From Chrysomallon squamiferum (taxonomy: Eukaryota; Mollusca; Gastropoda; Neomphalida; Peltospiridae): a stretch of 50,000 nt of DNA. A model generated the notes under the pieces. That model was given only the letters and a program-made list of their open reading frames with translations. It made no database searches and was not told the origin of the DNA. The DNA is taken from positions 11,010,038-11,060,037 of the forward strand of contig CM022667.1 in the NCBI GenBank assembly GCA_012295275.1. The letters are read 5' to 3'. Made by a program: the position numbers and the translations under genes. Below are positions 22,555-34,200 of this stretch, in pieces; the first letter of the stretch is position 1, and every line of letters begins with the position of its first letter.

Positions 22555-23155
22555 TGTAGTAGTAGTAATAGTAGTAGTAGTAGTAGTAGTAGTTGTAGTA
22601 GTAGTAGTAGCAGTTGCAGTAGTATTATTACTGGTTAGTAATAGCAGCAACAGTTGTAGTAGTAGTAGTGGTGGTAGTTTTAGTAGTAGCAACAGTGTTA
22701 GTAATTGTAGTAATGGTAGTGGTAGCAGTGGTATCACTAATAATAATAACAACAGTAGCAGTAGTGGCAGTGTTAGTAGTAATAGTAGTAATTATAGGGT
22801 GGTAGTAGTAGTAGTAGCAATAGTAGTAGCAGTGGTAATAATAATAGTAATATTAGTAGTAGTAATAATAGTAGCAGCAGTGGTTGTAGATGTAGCAGTA
22901 ACAGCAGTAGCAGCAGCAGTAATAGTAGTAGTAGTAGTAGTAATAGTAGTAGTAACAGCAGTAGTAGTAGTAGTAGTAGTAGTAACAACAGTAGTAGTAG
23001 TAGTAGTAGTAGCAGTAATATTAATAGCAGTAGTAGTAGTAGTAGTAGTAACAGCAGTAATAGTAGTAGTAGTAGCAGTAATATTAATAGCAGTAGTAGT
23101 AGTAGTAGTAGTAGTAGTAACAGCAGCAGTAGTAGTAATAGTAGCAGCAGCAGCA
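22455..23155. repeat. 700-bp (AGT)n array
   Basis: A long interrupted AGT/AGC/AAT trinucleotide array, AGT-oriented throughout. The Val-rich plus frame and Leu-rich minus frame are repeat translations. Confidence 0.95.
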
Positions 23156-23461
23156 TAGTTGTATTATTTAGGTATGGGAATTCCCAGTTTCATTATACTG
23201 TACAAGCGACAAATCGCTAAGCTATATTTGTCTTATCAGACTGAACAATTTGATGTTAGCGTTATCGTTGATTATTCAGTTTTTATGTGACCTTTTTATA
23301 TTTGGTCTAGAAACAGAAACATAAATAGTAACAAAGTATTGCGTAAACACGCTATGAATGCGTAAACAATAACTTCTAGTAATCAGTTATTCGCTGAAAA
23401 AAGTGTGATGGAAAAATATGTTTATAAGGAAAAAAAAAAAAAATTACATGATTATACATAC

Positions 23462-23510
23462 CTTCAGTTGCTTCTTCGTCAGTTCCTATTCTTTCGCTCT
23501 TAAGCAGTCA
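23462..23510 (-). other. Probable 5' UTR exon of bursicon-like paralogue 1
   Basis: Minus-strand sequence ending CAACTGAAG before a GTATGT donor. Paralogue 2 has a matching exon end (TTCAACTGAG|GTAAGT at 31329), which supports the assignment. The 5' limit is not determined. Confidence 0.4.
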
Positions 23511-24420
23511 TTTTTTTTTAAAAAGAAATCCTCAATACACGTATGAAAATAATCTTAATGTCGTAACCAGTAATAATAATTACACATATTAATACGTTCT
23601 ATAAACAGCAGATGAAAACAGCTCTCGGATATTTCTCCTCGTTTTCGCCTTCTTTTTTTTTTTTTTTTTCTCTTTGCTTTTTTTCGTATCACTCAGCGGA
23701 AACTTAATCGTGAAAACAATTCAGTTATTTTATGAAAATATTTGAGCGTATCGGTTATTAAAAGCGTCGAAAGAATGACAAGAAATAGCCGGTCCTTCCC
23801 TTTATCTTTGCCACTGACCAATGGGAAATTATTTGTCCAAGTTTTTCATCGCAATAGATAAAAGACACTGATAAGTTTTACTATTTGCTTTGACGCTGAA
23901 TCAGTGCAAAGAGGTGAAAGAAGAGATAGATACAGGTACTGTTATTCGTTGACGGGTCCGAGCGAACGTTTGTATGGAAGGCGGTTCGGGACATAATTTG
24001 TTATTTTCCGATATCCAGATCTCTGATTCAGCAGTTCATCTTCTAGAATGTAGTTATTAAATATGTGTTTGTTTCTTTGCAAAAAATACAAATAATAATC
24101 TGGATATCAACACTCTTCATTCTGAATTAGTAATATTAGTAGTATGTGTGTCTAAATAATTTTATAGTTATAATAAAAATCGTAATAGAAATAAAAATGT
24201 TTTAAAAGCTTTTTTTCTCAAATATAGCACTTGTGTTAATGATCTTCACTCAATTTTGTTAATTTTAATTAGATTTATCTGTTCTAATTGGCCTCAGAAT
24301 TTCTTTAAAATCCATTAAAATAGAATTATATATATATTTTTTTACACGCAAGAATGTAATAGCAATATCCATTACACATGTACAAATTATACGAGTGCAT
24401 AGTTATTTAAATGTAGCTTA
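23511..24420. other. Non-coding region upstream of bursicon-like paralogue 1
   Basis: Poly-T at 23651-23669. On the + strand ACCAATGGG (23818), GATAAAAG (23857) and ATCAGTG (about 23900) have promoter-like order, but no + strand gene follows. It may also contain the minus-strand promoter of paralogue 1. Confidence 0.3.
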
Positions 24421-24424
24421 ACAC

Positions 24425-24615
24425 TTAATTATGGCCCGAACGGCCAACCATACCTTGGCATAATGTTATAGCAGTGTTTGTTTTGTCGTTTAACTAGAAA
24501 TCTACATACTGATTGATAATGTTTGTAACGACACTGATTAACATGTAAATGTGATATTACTGTAGTGAAAATGTGAATAGACTCAACTTACTGTACTTAG
24601 AGGGCGCTCGTTGAT
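24425..24615. repeat. Dispersed repeat, copy C
   Basis: Shares the 12-base CCCGAACGGCCA core and its flanks (AATTATGrCCCGAACGGCC) with 25594-25805, plus later blocks such as TTGTTTyGTCGT and the end (AACTTACyGTACTT). Confidence 0.6.
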
Positions 24616-24744
24616 AAACAAGATTCAGTTGTAACTATTAAAATTAGTCAGTTAGCACAGGATGCCGGTATAGAAAAAGTCCGGAATAATCAGGTTTTTA
24701 ATTCAGAGTTATGATTCCTGCAATTTTATAATTTGAGATAATAA

Positions 24745-24885
24745 TTTTTATTTTTATTTATTCATTTTATTTTATTTTATTTTATTTCATTATTTTATTT
24801 TATTTTATTTTATTTTATTTTATTTATTTATTTATTTTATTTTATTTTATTTTATTTTATTTTCATTTATTTTTATTTTTTTTTT
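24745..24885. repeat. (TTTTA)n microsatellite
   Basis: Pentanucleotide TTTTA/TTTA units followed by poly-T. Confidence 0.9.
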
Positions 24886-25027
24886 TTTTTAATTTTTTCA
24901 AATCTGGATTTAGTTAATTTTTTTTCGTTTTTTTTTAAAATGCATTTAGATAAATTTTGAATTCGTTTGTTTTGTTTTTAACAAAAATATTCCAAATATT
25001 ATATATATAAAAATAAAAAAAAAAAAA

Positions 25028-25160
25028 CAAACTGAGGCAAAATAAAATTTAAAATGAATTTTGTTGAGGGAACTTTTATTTTGTTTTTTTTATTGTGGAC
25101 AATAAATAAACAAACTGAGGCAAAATATTGGGATTTTTTCATTTTGTTGAGGGAACTCTT
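25028..25160. repeat. 83-bp direct repeat
   Basis: CAAACTGAGGCAAAAT and TTTTGTTGAGGGAACT each occur twice at an 83-base offset (25028/25111 and 25059/25142), with different sequence between the blocks. Confidence 0.85.
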
Positions 25161-25593
25161 TTCTTCGTTTATATGGATCACAAGGATTCCCCATAGTTTA
25201 TCAAAATTCTTTGTTGTGTTTAGGAAGCTGTATTCAAATCAATAGGATGCCATATATATTTATATATAAAATATTTGTATATATATATATATATATAGTT
25301 GACTCTATATATATATATGTATGTATGTATGTATATATGTATGTATGTATGCATGCATGCATATATGAATAATCACCTTCTTTCTAAGACATACTTTATT
25401 ATTTTCAAAGTTGCAATTTATAAACAACATATACATACATTAAATGTTTAAAATCTTTAAAATATTTATTTAGCAGTATAGGTACATTTTAAAAGATTGC
25501 TTCTAAAAAAAATAAAAAAAAAAAAAAATATATATAATAAAAAAATGAATTTAGTTGATCAAATATTACTGTACTTATTACGGCAAACTTCTA

Positions 25594-25805
25594 AATTATG
25601 ACCCGAACGGCCAACCATACATTCGCCTCATTTCTTTTTTTTTTTTTTTTTTTTTTCTCTTGCGGTTTTGTTTCGTCGTCACAGTTAAAGACCATTGGAA
25701 ATTTTAACCTACAATGATTGACACGTAAACTTGCTATGGAAACCCTTCCTTGTATTACAACACTGGAAATACGAATACAGTGAACTTACCGTACTTTGAT
25801 ACATC
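25594..25805. repeat. Dispersed repeat, copy D
   Basis: Collinear with 24425-24615, with a poly-T insertion at about 25630-25655. There is no coding capacity or visible terminal repeat. Type (SINE, MITE or old duplication) unknown. Confidence 0.6.
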
Positions 25806-26324
25806 TAGGTTTTCTTCAATGAATAACGTCTGAGAATTTTTTTTTTTTTTTTCTTTGTTTTGTATTTGTTTTTGTGTTTTCTTTCTTTTTTTTTTGCTGT
25901 TATGTATTTTTATTTTTATTTATTTATTTTTTTTGGTTATCTTTTTTTGTATCTTTTTTTTGGTTTTCTTTGGTTGAGTTCTGTTTACATTTCAACATTC
26001 GTAAGGATACTGTGTTAACTTGCGGTGCGTATTATAAACATATTTTTTTAAAATGGTGTTTCACTCGTAATAAAAATAGATGACAATATGTAATTTTGTA
26101 ATGTTGTAGGTTTTAGGTGAAAAAAAAAAAAAAGAAGAAAAAAGAAGGTTTTGTACTTGACTGTTCATTGAAAAGATTCTTCAATTTTAAATACATGGAA
26201 ACATTTTTTAAAAATAGTTGTCTGACAGACATTTAAAAGACAAATCGTAAATATTTTTCAATGAAATAGATTTGTTCAGTTTTCTTTCTTTCTTTTCTTT
26301 CTTTCTCCCTTCTTTCTTTACTTA

Positions 26325-26382
26325 TATAACTACTACTACTACTACTACTACTAATAATAATAATAGCAATAATTCAATTATT

Positions 26383-26456
<74 letters not shown>

Positions 26457-26458
26457 TT
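26325..26458. repeat. (ACT)n then (AAT)n microsatellite
   Basis: ACT units at 26329-26352, then AAT units to 26457. Confidence 0.95.
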
Positions 26459-26479
26459 AAGAAAACAATAAAAAAAAAA

Positions 26480-27530
26480 AATTTGGATTTTTGTTAAGCA
26501 CTGACTAACTAATTCAATCAAACACTTGATTCGTCATTCTTGTCTTGGCAGCTGATGTCAAAGGTTATCAGATATTCTCAGTATAGAATCACTTCACCCT
26601 GTTTTCCTCTGTTGACCAATTTGTTTGAGTGGATTTTGTCTAAATTTAGATATCGTCTTATCGAGGGGATGGAAAAATTATGAAAACAATGTACTTGAAA
26701 ACGTGTTAATCTGAAATCCTGAGTTGTGAAGCTTCTCACGCACGCACATACTCACACACGCACACTCACACAGACACACACACTCACATTTCAAATATAA
26801 CATTCATGTCTTCATTTTGTTGAATATGTAAATATATTATAGATTTTTGATATATAAAACCCAAGTTTCAAATTCCCAATTGAAAGTCGATGTGTATATA
26901 TTTTATGGAGGTATTATAGAATAAAATATCTATTTCCAGGACAGTAAGTTTGAAACAATAAAATTTTGTGCCTCTAGAATTTTTAGATGTTTTAAATATA
27001 ACACTATCAATTTTTTACACGTTAATTTTGATATGAGAATGATCCGATACTTCGAAGAATCGATTCTTTCTTTTATCGCGATATTTTATCGATATATCGA
27101 CAGGCACTAAAATGTCTGTATTCCTGTATGTTATAGTCATTCTACATTTCTGAACAGGTAACGACATCACCGTTAACGACAACATGTTAGCCTCAGTATA
27201 TCTTCACAAGTCTAATGTAATAATAAATGCCATGCTTTATCATTGGCAAAGATTGGTCGCTATTTCTAATAAAGCAACAACTTAACAACACATTCATAAC
27301 CTTTTTACAGGGAGGGTATAATATCTTTTACCCCGATATGACTGCACAGTTATTGTTATGTAATATACATCGCTTGTTTATTCGTTTAAGAGATAGAAAA
27401 CTGCACACAAGCAAACTTATGAATTCACTACAAGTCTCTTTGCGAAACGTTAAGATAAGTAGAAGAAAATAAACAAAATATTTTTTAAAAAGTAATAATA
27501 ACAGTTATAATAATAATTAAAAAAAAAAAT
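26480..27530. other. Intergenic sequence, no gene recognised
   Basis: (CA)n-type sequence at 26740-26786. A cluster of palindromes (TTCGAA, ATCGAT, TCGCGA, TATCGATA) lies at 27050-27102. An 81-codon + frame (27227-27472) has no recognised domain. Confidence 0.35.
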
Positions 27531-27567
27531 TAAAAAAGTTTAATAAAATAAAATAAAAAAATAAAAA

Positions 27568-27569
27568 AA

Positions 27570-27607
<38 letters not shown>

Positions 27608-27700
27608 CAACAATAACAATCTCAACAACATATACAACAGCAACAATACAACAATAACTGCAATAATAACAACAGCAACAACAGCAGCAGCAGCACAAAC
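27568..27700. repeat. (AAT)n/(AAC)n/(AGC)n cluster
   Basis: Trinucleotide units changing from AAT to AAC to AGC. Confidence 0.9.
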
Positions 27701-27877
27701 TATAACTAAAACATTAAAACAGAGTAGACACAATCGCGTGTGGCTGTGACAGAAGCAGTGTACAGTGACAAACAGACACGCGGAAACCACAGTTTACTGA
27801 CCCACTTGTTTTTGCTGCATTAACTTTAAATGCTCTTCTCAAATTACTGTCTACAGTGAAGTTTATTGGTGAATCGA

Positions 27878-28133
27878 AAAAAAGATGAAGAAGTAGAAAA
27901 AAGAAGGTGATGAAGAAGAAAGAAAAAAAGAAGAAGAATAAAAGAAGAAAATAAAAATAAGAAAAAATAAGGCAATGGAGAAAAAAGAAAGAAGAAAAAT
28001 AAAGAAGAAGAAGAAAAGAAGTAGAAGAAAAAAAAACAAAGGAAGGAGAAAAGAAAGTAAGAAAGAACGTATTAATAAAGTACGAAAGAAAGAAAGAAAC
28101 GAACAAACAAAGAAGAAGAAGAAGAAAGAATGA
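27878..28133. repeat. Long polypurine (GAA-type) tract
   Basis: About 250 bases almost entirely A and G on the + strand, with GAAGAA and AAAGAAAG units and few interruptions. Confidence 0.85.
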
Positions 28134-28139
28134 CGAACA

Positions 28140-29040
28140 GATGGGATAGTTCAAAAACTGAAAAGTTGTACGTAAAGAAAATAATCAACCGTTCAGTTCT
28201 GCTGTATGTACCAAATGGTTATTTTCCTGATCTAGAAAGTGCTCTGTGTTGGTAATTCACAAGCATTAGTATGTGATCTCTTGTGTAAACCAAAACATTT
28301 ATAAAATATATGTCGAAGATAATCGGTATAAGTAACCTAAAATAATTTTTATATACATAACGAAAACTGAAACTGAAATAATATTTGATAAAAGTTTACG
28401 TGAAGAAAACAAAATTCGTGAACGATTCAGAAATTAATATAAAAAAATATAACCTGATAATGATGAGGATAATGATGATGCTTATAATGGTGATAATGAC
28501 GACTTTGTTAAAGAGATAACTTTTGTTTATAATGTGTTTCTTATGTTTCAATAATTAATGGGCAGTTACTGAAGTTCAGAGAAATAAAATCAATAAATCA
28601 TTATTATTTTTGTAAACGAAGTCTGTCATCACTCACATTATATCTTAACTAGTACGAGCTTTAGATTTTATAAAAAATATTAGATGAATGTCTGTGTGTC
28701 TGTGTGTGTGAGCCTGCATGCATATGTAATGTATATATTCAGGAAACTTATAAAAAATGTTTCACGTTGCACGTGAAGAATACGTGAATCCCAACAATAG
28801 TTTGTAAACTGATCTCCATTTCTTTCCCTGCGATTAGAAACGACTCAGTCTGGTGGGACTTGTTGCACCATGTCCTATTATTGTTACATTTACGAACCCG
28901 TGTACGAATGACCCCTATCTCGCCATATCCCTCTCTTAACTGATAAACATTTATGTTTGTTTCCGCTTTTCAGTGTGACTTTACTGCACTCGGCGAATAT
29001 TAGGACTGCCTCTGAGAACGTGTTTTAAGCGAGAGATGAA
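28140..29040. other. Intergenic sequence, no gene recognised
   Basis: AT-rich, with a GC-richer block at 28780-29035 containing a plausible + acceptor (TTTCCGCTTTTCAG at about 28961-28974) that I cannot connect to an exon chain. Confidence 0.3.
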
Positions 29041-29590
29041 GAAAGAGAATAATAATAATGATAATTTAATAATAATAATAATAATAGTAATAATAAATAA
29101 AATAAATAAATAAAACAGAAACAGGTAATATAATTATAATAGTTAAATAGTTAAATCAGTAGTAGTAGTAGTAGTAGTAATAGTCGAAATTGTAGTACTA
29201 ATAGTAATAGTCGAGTAGTAGTGGTAATGGTAGTAGTAGTAGTAGTAATAGCGATAGCAGTAGTAATAGTAGCAGTGATGGTGGTAGTGATAGTTGTGGT
29301 GGTTGACGTAATGATAGAAATAATAACGAAAACTGTTGCAGCACATGTGATAGTAGCAACAGCAGAGATAAGTGTAGTAATAATTGATGATATTGTAGTC
29401 AACATTGTACCAGTAGCAACAGTAGTAGTGTAAGTATTAAAAATAGTGGCAGGAGCAAATAACGAAACAATACGTTATTATTATTATTATTATTATTTAT
29501 TATTATTATTATTATTATTAATGTATTATTATTGCTTTTATTTTTAAAAATTATTTTCATTATCATTATTATTATTTTATCCTTGCTGTT
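29040..29590. repeat. (AAT)n, (AGT)n and (ATT)n cluster
   Basis: AAT at 29050-29100, AGT-type array at 29158-29430, ATT at 29475-29530. It lies next to the 3' flank of bursicon-like paralogue 2. Confidence 0.9.
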
Positions 29591-29793
29591 GTTGTTGTTG
29601 TCGTTACCAGTCTTGTTGTTACATTCCTCTTCATTCCTTTTCATTACCTACATACTAATTATTATCTACAATTCATACAAACCAGTCAAAAACTGTATGT
29701 ATCCATCATCATTATTTAATCACATTCCCCAAAAAATACCACACATAATAATAATAATAATAATATAATAACTATCTCTTATCGTCTGCTTCT

Positions 29794-30216
29794 CTATTTA
29801 TTCGGCGAAACTAACTCCTCCGACGGGCGAATATTATCCACCAATGAACAGGGCCGACACAAACACGAAGTCGGCTGCCGTATTCGGAATCTCACGTTCC
29901 GTAATTGCGTCGGCCTATCTTCGGTGGCGCACAGCATCGGGAATCTCCGTTCTACGCTCGTTCTTTCTTTGCAACAGACACAGGACCGTTCTATCTGGCC
30001 CGGCCGGCTGGATGGTTGCGAGTATGATTGACAGGTGCCAAGACAGCCGAAGGAGGGAATAGTTTTTGGCAGGCAGTAGCTAGACTGTACTCTGAGCTGT
30101 ATGCGACGTCTTCGGCAGATTTCGCCCGTCGTGTTTCGCGTCAGTAGCATTACGGACAAAATGGCTGCCACTATCCTGCACGTGCAGCTTTCTGAAAGTT
30201 TCGACATGGTGAAGGA
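29794..30216 (-). CDS. Bursicon-alpha-like cystine-knot secreted protein, paralogue 2
   Basis: Single coding exon; ATG at 30207-30205, stop at 29794, 137 aa. An acceptor (CAATCTGTTTCCAG) ends nine bases before the ATG, the same plan as paralogue 1. A hydrophobic N-terminal segment (about 11-28) looks like a signal peptide. The cystine knot has eleven cysteines (31, 45, 55, 59, 76, 78, 79, 93, 115, 117, 120), the number typical of bursicon subunits. YCLPKTIPSFGCLGTCQSY and QIERSCVCC are close to the bursicon-alpha signature, and the knot ends CLCRPC. A 17-residue tail follows. NTT at 25-27 is a possible N-glycosylation site if it survives signal cleavage. It is the more canonical of the two copies and the source or recipient of the 20576-20924 fragment. 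I leave the symbol empty because one-to-one orthology with burs cannot be shown. Confidence 0.8.
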   Translation of the reverse strand, partial: SFTMSKLSESCTCRIVAAILSVMLLTRNTTGEICRRRRIQLRVQSSYCLPKTIPSFGCLGTCQSYSQPSSRPGQIERSCVCCKERTSVERRFPMLCATEDRPTQLRNVRFRIRQPTSCLCRPCSLVDNIRPSEELVSPNK

Positions 30217-31328
30217 CTGGAAACAGATTGAAATGCGATGTTAGATAACTGTATTTAAAATAAATAAATAAATAGATAAATAACAGGGAAAAAAATGTAA
30301 TAAAATAAAAATAAACCATAAAAGAAACAAAACAAAAATAAAACAAAACAAAATCAAAACAAAATAAAGAAACCAGACAAACAAACATAACATCCTCAGA
30401 ATCATAATAATAATGATAATACAAACCGCGAAGAACAACAATAAAAACAACTGTAGTAATAAACAGGGACATATAAATGAATATATGCATGTCTGTGTGT
30501 CTGTGTGTCTCCCGTCTACTTTCTGATGAGATGTAACCAACAGTAAAAGATTAAGTAGATAAATCTTCAATTATTAAAATATTCAACATTCGATTTATTT
30601 AAAAACCCAAAAACAAATTCATAATCTTAAATATATATATATCTCTTTCTTCTCGTTAGGAATCGATACACAAAGTAAAAATATTTTAAAATGTCTTACA
30701 TATTAATTTTTACATACATACATATTCATCTAATAGAATTTAGTAAATTCAGTTATTAAACATTATTCTATCGTCTAGAAAATATTGTGCTAATGTATGA
30801 GATAATGTTTTTCAGAAGCATTATAGAATTATCCAGGCCAAATTATAAGAATCTTGCATCTTCCAAAATTGTTGAAGTTAATTAAGAATCAGTTTCTTCC
30901 ATCCCGTGTATTAACATTTTAAGGTTATATATTTTAAATATTCACCTTTTCTTAATTAACCTGTGTCATTTATAAATATATAATTAGTTTTTTTTGTGCT
31001 TGTCAAAATATGTGTTTGAAGATAACAATTATATACATACATACATATATACATTTACAAATTAAATAAAATATCTGTAAAAGTTTTTATAAATAAAAAA
31101 CAAAAATCAAAACAATAATTGCTATAAATTTAAATAATAATAATAATAATAATAACAACAACAACAACAACAACAACAAAAAGAAGAAGAAATGTAAACG
31201 ACAATAGCAATAAATAAATAAATGCAAATCTATGTTTCAGCTGAATTACACGTTTAAATTAAATAAATAATTTAGAAGAATTAAAAACAAAACGAAAACT
31301 GTGTATAACTGTAAGATTTAAAACTTAC
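30217..31328 (-). other. 5' UTR intron of bursicon-like paralogue 2
   Basis: Runs from the donor TTCAACTGAG|GTAAGT on the - strand to the acceptor next to the ATG. It contains AT-rich simple sequence and no recognised exon. Confidence 0.45.
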
Positions 31329-31385
31329 CTCAGTTGAATATCAACCACTATATCTTTTACCGAAAGATTATCATTTTTAAAAATG
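31329..31385 (-). other. Probable 5' UTR exon of bursicon-like paralogue 2
   Basis: Minus-strand sequence ending ATTCAACTGAG before GTAAGT. The end resembles the corresponding exon of paralogue 1 (GCAACTGAAG). The transcription start is not defined. Confidence 0.4.
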
Positions 31386-31404
31386 GTCTTCAGTTTTCCT
31401 TTCT

Positions 31405-31460
<56 letters not shown>

Positions 31461-31480
31461 TGTGTGATTGTGTGTTATAA
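31386..31480. repeat. (GT)n microsatellite
   Basis: TATATATATG then pure GT at 31419-31458. Confidence 0.9.
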
Positions 31481-32025
31481 ATATTATTATATAAATGCAC
31501 AGAATTATTTTCTAAAAATAATTTTATATATTAACTTTTTTTTAAAGTACCAGTTCATTATGTTCTTCAACCCTCCTTCAACAGTCAATAAAACAAATTA
31601 AAAAGAAAAAAAGAAAAGAAGAAGAAGAAAAAAAAAAGGAAGGAAGAAAAAAAAATATATATACTCTATTGATTTTTCAGTGGGGAGATCTAAAAAAGAA
31701 TGACGTTAAATGATTAATATTTTTATCGGAATTCAGTAAACCAGCATCTCTTTGGTTTAAAAGTAATTAAGTTTACTAAAAACAGATGTTCGTTATTATA
31801 TTTTTTTATAGAGAATCATTAAAGATGAAATTAGTTCTGAATGATTTAGTTTGTGATGTTAATGAGAGTAGATGAATGAAAATGATGAAGATAGAATGAT
31901 ACAGAGGTATGTAATTAATGAAAGAAAAATGGATGAAAAACGAAAAAAGAGAAAGTGAAACTGGTAGAATCTGAAATAAATTGTTGAATAAAGGAGTTAA
32001 TGAGATATTCGTAATAAGAAATGAT
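31480..32025. other. AT-rich intergenic sequence
   Basis: Purine-rich stretch at 31600-31655; otherwise no recognisable feature. Confidence 0.4.
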
Positions 32026-32125
<100 letters not shown>

Positions 32126-32386
32126 TTGAAGCACGTGGTGTTTCTAAGAGGGTGAGATAGAAAAAGAGAGAACAAAAAACTGAAATGAAAGAGAGAATGA
32201 ATATTAAATAAGAATAAATATTTCAACAGAAAAGAAATTTAAATTAATTAATTATAAGAAATAACTGACGGAGTTATAAATAAAATCTTCAACATTTGAA
32301 ATTCGGCTTTTAATACTGATAATGACGTAGAAAACTAAATCTGAATAAAGGGCAGTGGTAAAACTGCTGTTTTAATAATGATAACA

Positions 32387-32388
32387 AC

Positions 32389-32441
<53 letters not shown>

Positions 32442-32445
32442 TAAC
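32387..32445. repeat. (AAT)n microsatellite
   Basis: Pure AAT units. Confidence 0.95.
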
Positions 32446-32754
32446 ATTTGTAATGTTATAATTAAGATGGTAATAATAACATTTATAATGAAATAAAATA
32501 GATTTGAGTTTACAATAAAATAAAACAAGATAAAACAGTAGTATAAATATAAAATTAACAGGGAATAAAATTAAATTAAAATTAAAAATTAAATAAAAAT
32601 AAAAATAAATTAATTATAGAAGAATGAAAATATACAAAATTAAAGGGTGAAAAAAAATTCATATAAAAGTTAAAATCGGAGAAAGACAGATAATAAAGAA
32701 AGAAACTAGCAGAAGCGACATATTTAGAAAATATCCACAAAAACACGAAACAAC

Positions 32755-32990
32755 AAATCTAACCTGGTCATGAGCAGACGACAGCCGTAAAACCGTCAAA
32801 ACGACAACACCCTCTGTATGTAGCTACGGGGGCGACTCTGACCTATGTACGACATCCATGCACTCGACTACACCTGCTGGGCAGGCAGGCAAGTCCTGGA
32901 TATTCCAATCTTCTTGAAAACCGATCGAAAAGTTTAATTAACATTTTCAATAGGACGGCCATAGCGGGAAGGTAATTTAGAGTAATATGC
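32755..32990. other. GC-richer island, possible promoter or leader exon
   Basis: Non-repetitive block in AT-rich DNA. It could be the promoter of bursicon-like paralogue 2 (upstream on the - strand) or of an unseen + gene (GGGAAG|GTAATTT near 32970). No coding frame recognised. Confidence 0.25.
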
Positions 32991-33085
32991 CCTTTGGAAA
33001 TGGTGGCTTCTTTATGCTGGTTGCATGTTATGTTTGTTTTTCTTTTCCATCTTTCTTTTTTTTTTGTTCTTTCTTTCTTTTACTT

Positions 33086-33086
33086 T

Positions 33087-33134
<48 letters not shown>

Positions 33135-33256
33135 CCCCGTTTTTGGGATGGATTCCAGTAAATAAATAAAACTGAAGATTAAAATAAAAAAAAAAAAAAA
33201 AAAATTAAATTAACATAAAATGAAATAAAATAAATAAAAATAAATAAAAATTAAAA

Positions 33257-33291
<35 letters not shown>

Positions 33292-33310
33292 AGGAAAGAA
33301 CAAACAAACA
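33086..33310. repeat. Poly-T, poly-A and (AAAT)n cluster
   Basis: T45 at about 33090-33134, poly-A at 33185-33203 and (AAAT)n at 33253-33291. Confidence 0.95.
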
Positions 33311-33609
33311 AACAAACAGACAAACAAATAAATAAATAAATACAAAATGACACACGTGTAGGTAAACAAATATATAAATAAGTAATAAAACAGACAGTAA
33401 ATTAAAATAAGCCAGAATTTTTGTTTTCTTTACATGACACGGAATTAAATTAAGAACCTGGAATAGGATTATTTTATTTGCCCTATTTTTTTTTTTTTTC
33501 ACTCCTTAAACTGATGCCTCAGGTTTTATCCAAACCATTGATCGGATTGTTCACTCTCTCAAATATTTTTGATTTCATTCTACTGTTTAATTATTATTTA
33601 TTTTTTTCG

Positions 33610-33850
33610 GCTATGAATGAATGCATAAATGAATGAATGAATGACTAAATGAATGGATGAATGAATGAACGAATAAATAAATAAATGAATGAATGAATGA
33701 ATGAATGAATGAATGAATAAATACAGATTTTTCCACTAATTTGTCGTTACCAGTGGAATTGATTAAAATATTTTAAGTGGACAAAATAATAAAATAAAAG
33801 AAAACATAAATGAATGAATGAATGCACAAAGAAATAAAGAAATAAATAGA
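33610..33850. repeat. (AATG)n microsatellite
   Basis: AATG/AATA units at 33618-33722 and again at 33808-33840. Confidence 0.9.
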
Positions 33851-34069
33851 TACAATTACTATTTCTATGTTGTGCTGATGAATACATATCTAGACTGATA
33901 TTCTTGGACTGAAATGTATAAATATTAACTTTAAACCGTTTTACAAAAACAGCGGATATACTCTGTTTTTAATAACGTGTTCATCTATTTTAGATAACAA
34001 AACCTTAGTTTAATTTTTTTTTATTAATATGTTCTGTTGCTTATTTTATTTAGTATAATCTCTGGTACA

Positions 34070-34200
34070 AGCAAAAAAAAAACAACAAAAAAAAAAAAAA
34101 AAAAAAAAAAAACAAACAATAATAATGAAAAATGAATGAATGAATGAATGAATGAATAAATAAATAAAATAAAATAAAATAAAATACAATAAAATACAAA
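34070..34200. repeat. Poly-A, (AATG)n and (AAAAT)n cluster
   Basis: Poly-A at 34072-34111, AATG at 34130-34155, AAAAT at 34160-34197. Confidence 0.9.

Larger units (their letters stand above)
20310..23461 (-). other. 5' UTR intron of bursicon-like paralogue 1
   Basis: Inferred from a donor on the - strand (CAACTGAAG|GTATGT, intron starting at 23461) and the acceptor just before the ATG of paralogue 1. The interval holds the broken paralogue-2 copy, (CATA)n and the long (AGT)n array. No other minus-strand coding exon was seen in it. Confidence 0.5.

Noticed and set aside
22490-23158. 222-codon Val-rich frame and 127-codon Leu-rich minus frame
   Set aside because: Both come from the (AGT)n array; trinucleotide repeats without stops remain open by chance.
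28905-28920. Shared AATGACCCCTATCT with 45280-45295
   Set aside because: Only 14 bases match and the flanks do not, so chance or a very old relic is as likely as a shared element.
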